Below, piece by piece: positions 24,325 through 32,166 of a DNA stretch of 64,000 nt (position 1 is its first letter; each line of letters begins with the position of its first letter). The DNA comes from Lentzea cavernae (GTDB taxonomy: Bacteria > Actinomycetota > Actinomycetes > Mycobacteriales > Pseudonocardiaceae), in assembly GCF_014653695.1 (NCBI RefSeq), contig NZ_BNAR01000003.1, forward strand, positions 203,443 to 267,442, given 5' to 3'. The notes below the pieces were generated by a model. That model did no database searches, was not told where the DNA came from, and worked only from the letters and a program-made list of their open reading frames with translations. The position numbers were made by a program, and so were the translations under genes.

Positions 24325-24659
24325 TCGAGCGCCTGTACGACGTCTTCGCGATGCCGCGTCCGCGAGTGGTCGAGTTCTGCGACCACTGCGTCACCCCGCA
24401 GGACGTGGCGCCGTTCACGACCGTTCCGCTGCGCGAGCTGACGGCTGAAGACGTCGAGAGGTTCTGGCTCAAGTCGGGGACGATCGGCGACGAGAACTTC
24501 GTGCGCTACCTGCTTCCGCGCGTGATGGAGCTGATCACGTCGGGCGAGCTGGAAGCGGACTTCTACTGGCTGCGCCTGATCGACGAGACCCGCGGCAGGA
24601 GCGACCAGCGCGAGCAACGGGTGATCGACGACTGGCTGCGCGAGCAGGGCTTGCCCTGA
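24321..24659 (+). CDS. hypothetical protein, fifth gene of the heat-shock operon
   Basis: 112 residues, soluble, without a recognised family. ATG 24321 overlaps the hspR stop (ATGA), so translation is coupled to the repressor. A CDHC motif near residue 20 offers two cysteines, but no second metal pair exists, so zinc binding would need dimerisation. The middle is helical (LTAEDVERFWLKSGTIGDENFVRYLLPRVMELI), with EADFYWLRLIDETRGRSDQREQRVIDDWLRE at the end, giving an amphipathic acidic tail. The context implies heat-inducible expression with DnaK. It is not seen in the textbook dnaK-grpE-dnaJ-hspR set, so the role in chaperone control is open. Confidence 0.75.
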   Translation: MIERLYDVFAMPRPRVVEFCDHCVTPQDVAPFTTVPLRELTAEDVERFWLKSGTIGDENFVRYLLPRVMELITSGELEADFYWLRLIDETRGRSDQREQRVIDDWLREQGLP

Positions 24660-24660
24660 C

Positions 24661-25560
24661 TCACCGCTGCTCGAAGTAGAACCCGGTCTCCAGGTCCTCC
24701 AGGAGGCCGGGTTCCTTCGGCTCCCAGCCCAGCAACGCCTTCGTGCGCGCGGCGGACGTCGGAGCGTCCCGCGAGACCATGAACGCGAGCGGGCCGAAGT
24801 GCTCCTGCGCGCGCTCCGCCGGGATGCTCTCGACCGGCACGTCCAGCTTCCGCCCGATCACCTCGGCGATCTCCCGCATCGTGACGGCCTCCTCGGCGAC
24901 CGCGTGCAGCACCGAACCCGCGGGCGCCTTCTCGGCAGCCAGCCGGTAGAGCCGTGCCGCGTCCAGCGTGTGCCCGGCGGACCAGCGGTTCGCGCCGTCG
25001 CCGGGGTAGCCGGAAACGCCTGTGGCACGGGCGGTCCTGACGAGGATCGGGATGAACCCGGCCGTGTCCAGTGCACTGTGGACGGTCGGCGGCAGCACCA
25101 CGACCGAGCCGCGGACGTCCTGGGCGTCGAGGATCTCGTTGCGCGCGGCGCCACGCGGGCCCTCGCTCGGGATCCGCTCCTCCTCCGTGGCGGTGCGGCC
25201 GAGGCCCGAGTAGGCCAGCGTGCCCGCGGTGCCGATCAGCGCCTTGCCGGTGCCGGACAGTTCGCCCAGGAACGCGCGCACCACGGCGAGGTCGGCGTCC
25301 GACGCGCCCTGGTAGTCGCCCGCGTACATCTCCTCGTGCTTGAACGCCAGGTGGATCACGGCGTCCGCCTCGGCCGCGCCCTTGCGCAGCCCGTCCAGGT
25401 CGTCGAGGTCGCCGCGCCGGACGGCGGCCCCCTGGGCTTCGAGCTTGGCGGCGGACGCGTCGGAGCGGGCGAGCCCGACGACCTCGTGGCCCGCGCGCAG
25501 CAGTTCCGGGACCAGGGCCGAGCCGACGTGGCCGCTGGCACCCGTGACGAAGACCTTCAT
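24661..25560 (-). CDS. NAD(P)-dependent epimerase/dehydratase-like (atypical SDR) protein
   Basis: 299 residues of the extended/atypical SDR fold. The cofactor motif is VTGASGHVGSALVPELLRAGHEV (T-G-x-x-G-x-x-G) with GLARSDASAAKLEAQGA after it, and DLDDLDGL. The catalytic Tyr-x-x-x-Lys is not intact, replaced by the AYSGLGRTATEEE loop, a trait of the atypical NAD-binding branch. A C-terminal ALLGWEPKEPGLLEDLETG matches NmrA/epimerase-like relatives. The substrate is unknown. It is divergent from a TetR gene, with tandem 21-bp palindromes in between. Its stop is one base from the convergent heat-shock operon. Confidence 0.85.
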   Translation of the reverse strand: MKVFVTGASGHVGSALVPELLRAGHEVVGLARSDASAAKLEAQGAAVRRGDLDDLDGLRKGAAEADAVIHLAFKHEEMYAGDYQGASDADLAVVRAFLGELSGTGKALIGTAGTLAYSGLGRTATEEERIPSEGPRGAARNEILDAQDVRGSVVVLPPTVHSALDTAGFIPILVRTARATGVSGYPGDGANRWSAGHTLDAARLYRLAAEKAPAGSVLHAVAEEAVTMREIAEVIGRKLDVPVESIPAERAQEHFGPLAFMVSRDAPTSAARTKALLGWEPKEPGLLEDLETGFYFEQR

Positions 25561-25575
25561 GGCACTTCCTTCAAG

Positions 25576-25628
25576 TGATGGGACTTGGTCTCATCACCGT
25601 AGCAGAGTGATGGGACCAAGTCGCATCA
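25576..25628. promoter_or_regulatory. two tandem 21-bp operators between epimerase and TetR genes
   Basis: TGATGGGACTTGGTCTCATCA (25576-25596, one base over the usual display in length; arms TGATGNGAC/GTCNCATCA) and the same pattern at 25608-25628 are 32 bp apart, about three helix turns. Each has a single mismatch in its arms. They flank the promoter of the TetR gene (TAGGAT at 25631-25636) and of the divergent epimerase, the classic autoregulation layout. Confidence 0.75.
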
Positions 25629-25642
25629 CTTAGGATGGAGGC

Positions 25643-26197
25643 ATGGGTCGATGGGAGCCGGACGCGCGGGAGCGGTTGGTGCGCGCCGCACTCGACCTGT
25701 TCGGCGAGCAGGGGTACGAGAACACCGCGGTCGCGCAGATCGCCGAGCGCGCCGGACTCACGAAGAGCACGTTCTTCCGGCACTTCCGGGACAAGCGCGA
25801 GGTGCTGTTCGGCGGGCAGGACGTGCTGGCCGGGCTGATGGTCGGCGCGATCGCCGCAACGCCCGCGGAGGCGGGTCCGCTGGTGGCGGTCGAGGCGGCG
25901 CTGGTGGCGACGGCGGAGACGTTCACGGACGAGCGCCGGGCGCACGGGCCGCAGCGGCTGGCGGTGATCGCGAGCAACGACGAGCTGCGCGAGCGGTCCG
26001 CGCTGAAGATGGTCGGGTTCGCCGTCGCGATGACGGACGCGCTGAAGCGGCGCGGGGTGCCGGAGCTGGAGGCCGCCGTGGCCGCGGAACTCGGCGTGCT
26101 GGCGTTCAACCACGGCTACGAGCAGTGGCTGGAGGCCGGCGGGGACTTCGGTGAGATCGCCCGCCGGACGCTCCGTGACGTGCGGGAAGCCGTCAGG

Positions 26198-26218
<21 letters not shown>
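25643..26218 (+). CDS. TetR family transcriptional regulator
   Basis: 191 residues. The helix-turn-helix is [27 protein letters not shown] then [20 protein letters not shown], about residues 8-55. The C-terminal domain is a plain helical bundle. ATG 25643 lies six bases after TAGGAT, so the mRNA may be leaderless; GGAGG also touches the ATG but is too close to act as a normal ribosome-binding site. It should bind the two palindromes at 25576-25628 and repress the divergent epimerase. Its last 21 bases overlap glyA in the convergent orientation. Confidence 0.9.
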
Positions 26219-27418
<1,200 letters not shown>

Positions 27419-27424
27419 GGCATC

Positions 27425-27521
27425 ACTCCGTGCCGGGCACCCAGGCGTTCGGTGCGCTCGGCCGTCGCTTCCCGGTGGTCAGTTCCACCCTCGGCACGCC
27501 AGTCGCTTACGACGTGCCGAG
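27425..27521 (-). promoter_or_regulatory. ZTP (pfl) riboswitch of glyA
   Basis: On the minus strand the leader holds the pfl-motif landmarks in order: stem CTCGGCACG (paired with CGTGCCGAG, 27513-27521 with 27490-27498) enclosing CGACTGGCG (27497-27505), then GGTGG..CCACC and CCACCGGGAAGCGACGG (27462-27478), and finally CGCCTGGG (27440-27447). ZTP/ZMP riboswitches sense 10-formyl-THF shortage and activate one-carbon genes such as glyA. The aptamer begins two bases after the upstream flavohemoglobin stop. A GTGCCCGGCAC palindrome next to the ribosome-binding site could be the expression platform. Confidence 0.85.
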
Positions 27522-27522
27522 T

Positions 27523-28698
27523 TTAGTCCAGCGTGAACGGGTCGTACTTGATCCGGTCGAGCGGAGTTCCGGCGACGAGCATGCGGGACACCGTCGACCT
27601 GATCATGGCGGGACTGCCGCAGACCAGGACGTCGCGGTCCTCCCAGGCTCCGTAGCGCGTGACCACGTCGGCGAGGCTGCCCTGCTCGACACCCCGGACG
27701 CCGGGATCGGACTCCAGCACCGGCACGACCGTGAGCCACGGGTTCGTGGTCGCGATGCGCTGCAGGTTGTCCAGGTCGTAGAGGTCCTCGCGGGTTCGGC
27801 CGCCGTAGAACAGGTGCACGCGCGGGTTCTCGCCGTACTGCGCCATCTCGTCGATCATGGCGTGCATCGGCGCGACACCCGTGCCACCGGCCACCATCAG
27901 GATGTCGGTCCCGGACGTGCGGTCGACCGAGAGACGTCCCATGGGCGGTCCGATGCGCCACGTGTCACCGGCCTGCGTGTGGCCGACCACCGAGCGCGAC
28001 ACCCAGCCGCCGTCCACGGACCGGATGTGAAACTCGATGACGCCGTCCTCGCGCGGGGCGTTCGCCGGCGAGTAGTACCGCCACAGGCGCTTGCGCTGCG
28101 GCGTCTCCACGCTGACGTACTGACCGGCCTTGTAGCTGACCGGGTGGTCCGGCTGCAGGCGCACGACGGCCAGGTCCCACGAGACGCGCTGGTGCTCCAG
28201 CACCGTCGCGTGCCAGTAGGCGGGCCCGTTGTCGGCGTCGGCCGCCTCCTGCATCGCCCTGGCCATGAGGGTGTAGGCCTCGGCCCACGCCATCTCGACC
28301 TTCGGCGTCCAGGCGGCACCGGAGAACTTCTTCACCGCGGACAGCAGTGCGGTCCCGACCGCCTCGTAGTGGACGTTGATGACACCGAACTTCCGGTGGT
28401 CACGACCCAGCTGACGCAGGAAGGGGATGAGGTCGTCCGGGCGGTCGACCATCTGCACCACGTGCACGAGGGCGCGCAGCAGACGGCTGCGTTGCACCTC
28501 CATGTTCGCGGGGAACATCTCGCGTGTGGCAGGCGAGAGCGAGAAGAGCATTCCGTAGAAGAACTTCGCCACTTCTTCGGAGTGCGGCTCCACCACCGCG
28601 AAGCTCTCCCGGATCATCCGCACCATCGCGGTGACGCCGGGGGGTGGCTCTCGGTGAGGCGGGGTAGGGATGGGGCTCAGCACAGCGTTCGCAGTCAT
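27523..28698 (-). CDS. flavohemoglobin-like globin-reductase, type II
   Basis: 391 residues: a globin domain (about 20-155) fused to an FAD- and NAD(P)H-binding ferredoxin-reductase unit. The globin part carries FRQ-type QLGRDHRKFGVINVHYEAVG with the proximal-His region; the FAD motif is RYYSPANAP and VVGHTQAGD, and the NAD motif is MVAGGTGVAPMHAMIDE with a VCGSPAMIRSTVSRM C-terminal loop. The order and size match M. tuberculosis Rv0385 (type II flavohemoglobin, associated with D-lactate oxidation), which also neighbours clpB there. Type I enzymes detoxify nitric oxide; this branch may not. The gene is directly upstream of the glyA riboswitch on the same strand. Confidence 0.88.
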   Translation of the reverse strand: MTANAVLSPIPTPPHREPPPGVTAMVRMIRESFAVVEPHSEEVAKFFYGMLFSLSPATREMFPANMEVQRSRLLRALVHVVQMVDRPDDLIPFLRQLGRDHRKFGVINVHYEAVGTALLSAVKKFSGAAWTPKVEMAWAEAYTLMARAMQEAADADNGPAYWHATVLEHQRVSWDLAVVRLQPDHPVSYKAGQYVSVETPQRKRLWRYYSPANAPREDGVIEFHIRSVDGGWVSRSVVGHTQAGDTWRIGPPMGRLSVDRTSGTDILMVAGGTGVAPMHAMIDEMAQYGENPRVHLFYGGRTREDLYDLDNLQRIATTNPWLTVVPVLESDPGVRGVEQGSLADVVTRYGAWEDRDVLVCGSPAMIRSTVSRMLVAGTPLDRIKYDPFTLD

Positions 28699-28943
28699 GG
28701 TCCGCGCGCAGTCTCCACGTTCTCATCGGCGTTCTCAGTGGTGCCCGGCAAGGCACCGTACGTCCTCGTCAAGCATCCGTCCCCCGACAGGGTGGACAGT
28801 AACCCCTGTTCGAGCTGTTTGACCCCTTGATGCCACCTTCGAGCGAAGCATGGTCACTCTAGGTGAGTAGTTGTTACCGCAACAGTGTGAATGTGAGGGT
28901 CCGTCTGTACCGGCTTGCGCGCTTGCGTGCTTGGGTTGGCCGC

Positions 28944-29603
28944 GTGTCCCTGCCTGAACTGACTGAAACCACCTCACCCGACCGTGTCGAACTTCCTGGC
29001 TCACGGGGTGAGCACTTCCTCCAATGTGCCCTGGAGACGTCCGATCGCGCTACACGCTTCTACTCGGACCAGGTTCTGGATCATCTGAATCCGGCGATGG
29101 CGGAGTTCGTTGGTCGGATGGAGATGGCGTTCATCTCGACTGCTGATGCTGACGGGGAGTGCGACTCGTCGTTGCGGGCTGGGGCGGCTGGGTTCATCCG
29201 GGTGGTCGACTCGCGGACCGTTGTGTATCCGGAGTACCGGGGGAACGGGGTGATGGCGTCCCTCGGGAACATCATGGAGAACCCGCACGTCGGGATGTTG
29301 ATGGTGGACTTTGCGGAGGATCTGATCGGGTTGCACGTGAACGGGCGGGCTCGGATTGCTCCGGTGGAGGAGTTCGCTGAGCTTGCCGGTGATGGGGATG
29401 AAGGGGCTGGGGAGCCTGGGGGGAAGAAGGTTGAGCGGTGGGTGGTGGTGGAGGTGCAGGAGGCCTACATCCACTGTCGGAAGCACATCCCGCGGATGGT
29501 GCCGGTGGATCGGGTTCGGCACTGGGGGACGGATGATGCGAAGAGGAAGGGTGGGGACTTCTTCGGGGTGAAGGCGGACAAGATGAGTCCGGCTGAGGGC
29601 TGA
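28944..29603 (+). CDS. pyridoxamine 5'-phosphate oxidase-like FMN-binding protein
   Basis: About 219 residues. After a leader segment the split-barrel core reads EFVGRMEMAFISTADADGECDSSLRAG, RVVDSRTVVYPEYRGNGVMASLGNIMENPHVGMLMVDF and GLHVNGRARIAPVEE, the PNPOx-like pattern for FMN or F420 binding. The end is HCRKHIPRMVPVDRVRHWGTDDAKRKGGDFFGVKADK. The substrate is unknown. GTG 28944 gives the start SLPELTETTSPDRVELPGSRGEH, seen in relatives; an upstream GTG at 28863 would add 27 mostly basic residues and is less likely. The 3' half is G- and T-rich with many GGG, GCT and GTT codons, unlike most neighbours. A hairpin repeat element follows 48 bases after the stop. Confidence 0.8.
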   Translation: MSLPELTETTSPDRVELPGSRGEHFLQCALETSDRATRFYSDQVLDHLNPAMAEFVGRMEMAFISTADADGECDSSLRAGAAGFIRVVDSRTVVYPEYRGNGVMASLGNIMENPHVGMLMVDFAEDLIGLHVNGRARIAPVEEFAELAGDGDEGAGEPGGKKVERWVVVEVQEAYIHCRKHIPRMVPVDRVRHWGTDDAKRKGGDFFGVKADKMSPAEG

Positions 29604-29651
29604 CGTGGTCGTGTTCGCGTTGTCGCGGGTGGGTCGCCTTGCGGGCGGCCC

Positions 29652-29974
29652 GTTGCGTTGAGTGCTTCCTCTGGGGGCTCTGCCCCCAGACCCCCGGCAA
29701 TCTGATCGGGGGGTAGCGCCGTGAGCAGGTTGATGGCACGCCTGTTGCGTTGGGCGGCTGCGCGTTGAGTTCGTGGTTGCGTTGGCGGTGGGGTCCCGTC
29801 ACAAGCCGCACCAGGAGCTGGCCACATGCAGGTAGGGGTGTCAACTCGACAAAAAGCGCGTCGAGTTGACACCCCTACCTGCATGCAGCAAGAGCTGTGG
29901 CGCGACTCGTGACGGGACCCCACCGCCCAAGCCGTTTGCTAAGGACGGCTCGCCTTCGGCTTCGCGTGCGATCT
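29652..29974 (+). repeat. dispersed hairpin element, copy A
   Basis: About 325 bp, shared with copy C at 63523-63854. Common landmarks in order: TTGAGTGCTTCC, hairpin CTGGGGGC-TCT-GCCCCCAG (29671-29689), ACCCCCGGCAATCTGATC then GGGGGGT, TTGATGGCACGCCTGTT, TTGCGTTGGCGGTGGGG (29775-29793), the long hairpin, and GGACGGCTCGCCTTCGGC near the end. It begins 48 bases after the upstream stop. No transposase and no clear target duplication were seen. Confidence 0.85.
29784..29927. repeat. 144-nt long hairpin of copy A
   Basis: The outer stem is 19 perfect base pairs (29784-29802 with 29909-29927, GGCGGTGGGGTCCCGTCAC). A middle zone of 23 and 24 nt pairs loosely. The inner stem is 25 perfect pairs (29826-29850 with 29860-29884), and the loop is AAAAAGCGC. 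In copy C the outer stem and loop are kept and the inner stem is different but still perfectly paired. Confidence 0.9.
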
Positions 29975-30023
29975 GGGCTCTAGTGGGCGGCGTGACTCTG
30001 GTGTGACGTATCAGCCACCGATT

Positions 30024-30072
30024 TAGTTGGCCTAGCTAACTATCTCCAGATATAGTTGTATGACATCAACTA
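30024..30072 (+). promoter_or_regulatory. two TAGTT..AACTA operators at the DHA2 promoter
   Basis: TAGTT-N9-AACTA (30024-30042) and TAGTT-N10-AACTA (30053-30072) surround a possible promoter TTGGCC (30027-30032), 18-base spacer, TATAGT (30051-30056). The paired 5-bp half-sites are typical of MarR or TetR operators; no matching regulator gene is adjacent. The second operator contains ATG 30060, which argues against that ATG as the start. Confidence 0.6.
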
Positions 30073-30092
30073 ATTACTGGAGGTGTGCCGGT

Positions 30093-31760
30093 TTGAGTCG
30101 GCCCTCGTCGCATCGGGAGATCCTCGAAGCGCTGTCAGGCATCTGGGTAGCGCTGCTGGTTGCCATTCTGAGTTCCACCATCGTCTCGAACGCTCTCCCG
30201 ACGATCCTGGCCGACCTGAAGGGCACGCAGACCCAGTACACGTGGGTCATCACGTCCATGTTGCTGGCGTCCACGGCCAGCACGCCCCTGTGGGGCAAGT
30301 TGGCGGACCTGTTCGACAAGAAGAAGTTGCTGCAGGCGGCGATCGTGTTGTTCGTCGTCGGGTCTGTGGCGGCCGGGTTCAGTCAGAACATGGAGCAGCT
30401 CATCGGGTTCCGGGTCGTGCAGGGGCTCGGGATGGGTGGTGTGCAGGCGCTGGGGCAGGTGGTCGTCGGTGCGCTGCTGAGTCCTCGTGAGCGTGGGCGG
30501 TACAGCGGGTACACCGGGATGGTGATCTCCGCCGGGACCGTGGGCGGGCCGTTGGTCGGTGGGTTCCTGGTGGACTGGCCGGGGTGGCGGTGGTGTTTCT
30601 TCGTCTGCGTGCCGTTGGCGCTGGTGGCGCTGGGCGTGTTGCACAAGACGTTGCACCTGCCGGTCAAGAAGCAGCACGTGAAGATCGACTACCTCGGGGC
30701 CACGTTGATCACCGGTGGTGTGAGCCTGGTGCTGATGTGGGTGTCGTTCGCGGGCAAGGACTTCGCCTGGGTCAGCGGGGAGAGCGCGCTGTTCGTCGGT
30801 GGGGCGGTGCTGGCGATCGTGGGGGCCTACTTCGTCGAGCGGCGGGCGTCCGCGCCGATCATTCCGCTGCACCTGTTCAAGAATCGGACCGTGGTGCTGG
30901 CGATGCTCGGGGGTGTTGCCGTTGGTACGGCGATGTTCGGGGCGTCGGTGTTCATGGGGCAGTACTTTCAGATCGCGCGGGGGTTCTCGCCCACCAAGGC
31001 CGGGTTGTTGACGGTGCCGTTGGTGTTGGGGCTGAGCATCTCGTCGACGGTCAGCGGGCAGTTGATCGCCAAGAGCGGCAGGTGGAAGAGCTACCTGGTG
31101 TGGGGGGCGTTCTCGCTGGTCGTGGGGTTGACGTTGCTCGGGACGATCGACCACGGGACGAACCTGGTGTTGATGGGGGCCTACCTGGCGCTGGTCGGTG
31201 TCGGGCTGGGGCTCACCATGCAGAACCTGGTGCTGGCCGTGCAGAACGGTGTGGGGATGGCCGATCTCGGAGCGGCCAGTTCCACGGCCACGTTCCTGCG
31301 GTCGCTGGGTGGGACGGCCGGCGTCTCGGTGCTCGGGGCCGTGCTGGCGGCCCAGGTGAGCACGAAGACGCTCGACCCGGGGTCCCTCTCCCCCGCGGTG
31401 CGGAACTCCTACGGGGACGCGATGGGTGAGTTGTTCCTCATCGCCGCCGGTCTCGCGGTGTTCACGGTGATCGCGGTGCTGCTGATCAAGGAGCAGCCGT
31501 TGCGGGACTCGGTGGACGACGAGGTTGTCACTCCAACGGGTTCTGGTGCACGGACGGTCGCGACTGAGCTGCACTCTCCTGTGGATACTGACCTGCGGAT
31601 TGTGGACAACTCAGGGACCGTTGTGGACAAGCCGTTGGTGCTTTCGAGTGACAGTGGTCAGGAGGTCGCGGCGCGTTCGGCTGCGCTGCGTTCCACGCAG
31701 AACTCGTTGCCCTCCGGGTCGCGCAGGGTGACCCAGCCGGTGCCGTCCGGCCTGCGCTGA
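30093..31760 (+). CDS. DHA2-family (14-helix) MFS drug exporter
   Basis: About 555 residues, with 14 predicted helices in the first 460. Motif A appears as GKLADLFDKKKLL (about residue 70), motif C as GMVISAGTVGGPLVGGFLVDWPGWRW, typical of proton-driven drug exporters. REILEALSGIWVALLVAILSSTIVSNALPTIL opens the protein as in relatives. TTG 30093 is chosen since GGAGG is nine bases upstream and the in-frame ATG 30060 lies inside an operator. The C-terminal 90 residues (after LRDSVDDE) are hydrophilic, and the last 34 codons are read antisense to the convergent VOC gene, an overlap of 103 bases, suggesting that an earlier stop was lost. Codons are G/T-rich as in the preceding gene. Confidence 0.9.
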   Translation: MSRPSSHREILEALSGIWVALLVAILSSTIVSNALPTILADLKGTQTQYTWVITSMLLASTASTPLWGKLADLFDKKKLLQAAIVLFVVGSVAAGFSQNMEQLIGFRVVQGLGMGGVQALGQVVVGALLSPRERGRYSGYTGMVISAGTVGGPLVGGFLVDWPGWRWCFFVCVPLALVALGVLHKTLHLPVKKQHVKIDYLGATLITGGVSLVLMWVSFAGKDFAWVSGESALFVGGAVLAIVGAYFVERRASAPIIPLHLFKNRTVVLAMLGGVAVGTAMFGASVFMGQYFQIARGFSPTKAGLLTVPLVLGLSISSTVSGQLIAKSGRWKSYLVWGAFSLVVGLTLLGTIDHGTNLVLMGAYLALVGVGLGLTMQNLVLAVQNGVGMADLGAASSTATFLRSLGGTAGVSVLGAVLAAQVSTKTLDPGSLSPAVRNSYGDAMGELFLIAAGLAVFTVIAVLLIKEQPLRDSVDDEVVTPTGSGARTVATELHSPVDTDLRIVDNSGTVVDKPLVLSSDSGQEVAARSAALRSTQNSLPSGSRRVTQPVPSGLR

Positions 31761-32041
31761 TCGTCGAAGACCGTCGCGCCGATGCCCACCAGGCGTTCCA
31801 CCTCCTCGTCGCGGGTGGCGTCGGTGGGCTGCAGGTCGAGGTGCAGGCGGTTCTTGAGGTCCTTGCCCTCGGGCACGTTGATGAACAGGTAGCGGATGCC
31901 GTTCGGCATCTCGATGAGGGACTCCGGGTCGCCGGGGTTGTCGTCGGGGTGCAACGGCAGGCCCAGGACCTTGCTCCACCACGAGGCGATCTCGTAGGAG
32001 TCGCGCGTGTCGACGGTGATGCTGTGGATGATGGACGTCAT
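31658..32041 (-). CDS. VOC family (glyoxalase/bleomycin-resistance fold) protein
   Basis: 127 residues, a single VOC unit pair: IIHSITVDTRDSYEIASWWSKVLGLPLH, LIEMPNGIRYLFINVPEGKDLKNRLHLDL and RDPEGNEFCVERS. The RLHLDLQP segment and the DPEGNEFCV end are typical of the actinobacterial branch annotated as glyoxalase-like; metal ligands cannot be assigned with certainty. ATG 32041 gives the family start MTSIIHS; an upstream GTG would extend into non-homologous sequence. Its 3' end overlaps the C-terminal extension of the convergent exporter gene. Role unknown. Confidence 0.87.
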   Translation of the reverse strand: MTSIIHSITVDTRDSYEIASWWSKVLGLPLHPDDNPGDPESLIEMPNGIRYLFINVPEGKDLKNRLHLDLQPTDATRDEEVERLVGIGATVFDDQRRPDGTGWVTLRDPEGNEFCVERSAAERAATS

Positions 32042-32087
32042 GAGCTGATCTTCGCCTAGTCGGCGTGTGATCTGGACCGATTTCAAG

Positions 32088-32108
32088 GTTGAGCGGAACA
32101 CGCTCAAC
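32088..32108 (+). promoter_or_regulatory. HAIR operator of clpB
   Basis: GTTGAGC-N7-GCTCAAC is a perfect inverted repeat matching the HspR-binding HAIR motif (TTGAG core with N7 spacing), 58 bases before clpB. Together with the two dnaK sites it indicates an HspR regulon within this window. Confidence 0.9.
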
Positions 32109-32166
32109 TTTTCTGACGTTGTGCTGCATGATGGTCCATGCTGGAGGCTGACCACGAGGTGGAGGA

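Larger units (their letters stand above)
29604..30092. other. 489-base intergenic region with a repeat element and an operator pair
   Basis: No gene is visible. It contains hairpin element copy A (29652-29974), then the promoter and operators of the DHA2 transporter (30024-30072). Open frames on both strands here have no coding character: they change composition within the hairpins and have no conserved domain. Confidence 0.7.

Noticed and set aside
29272..29923. Minus-strand frames through hairpin copy A, with a similar frame in copy C
   Set aside because: The shared peptide phrases come from the shared DNA landmarks; compensatory changes follow base pairing, not codons.
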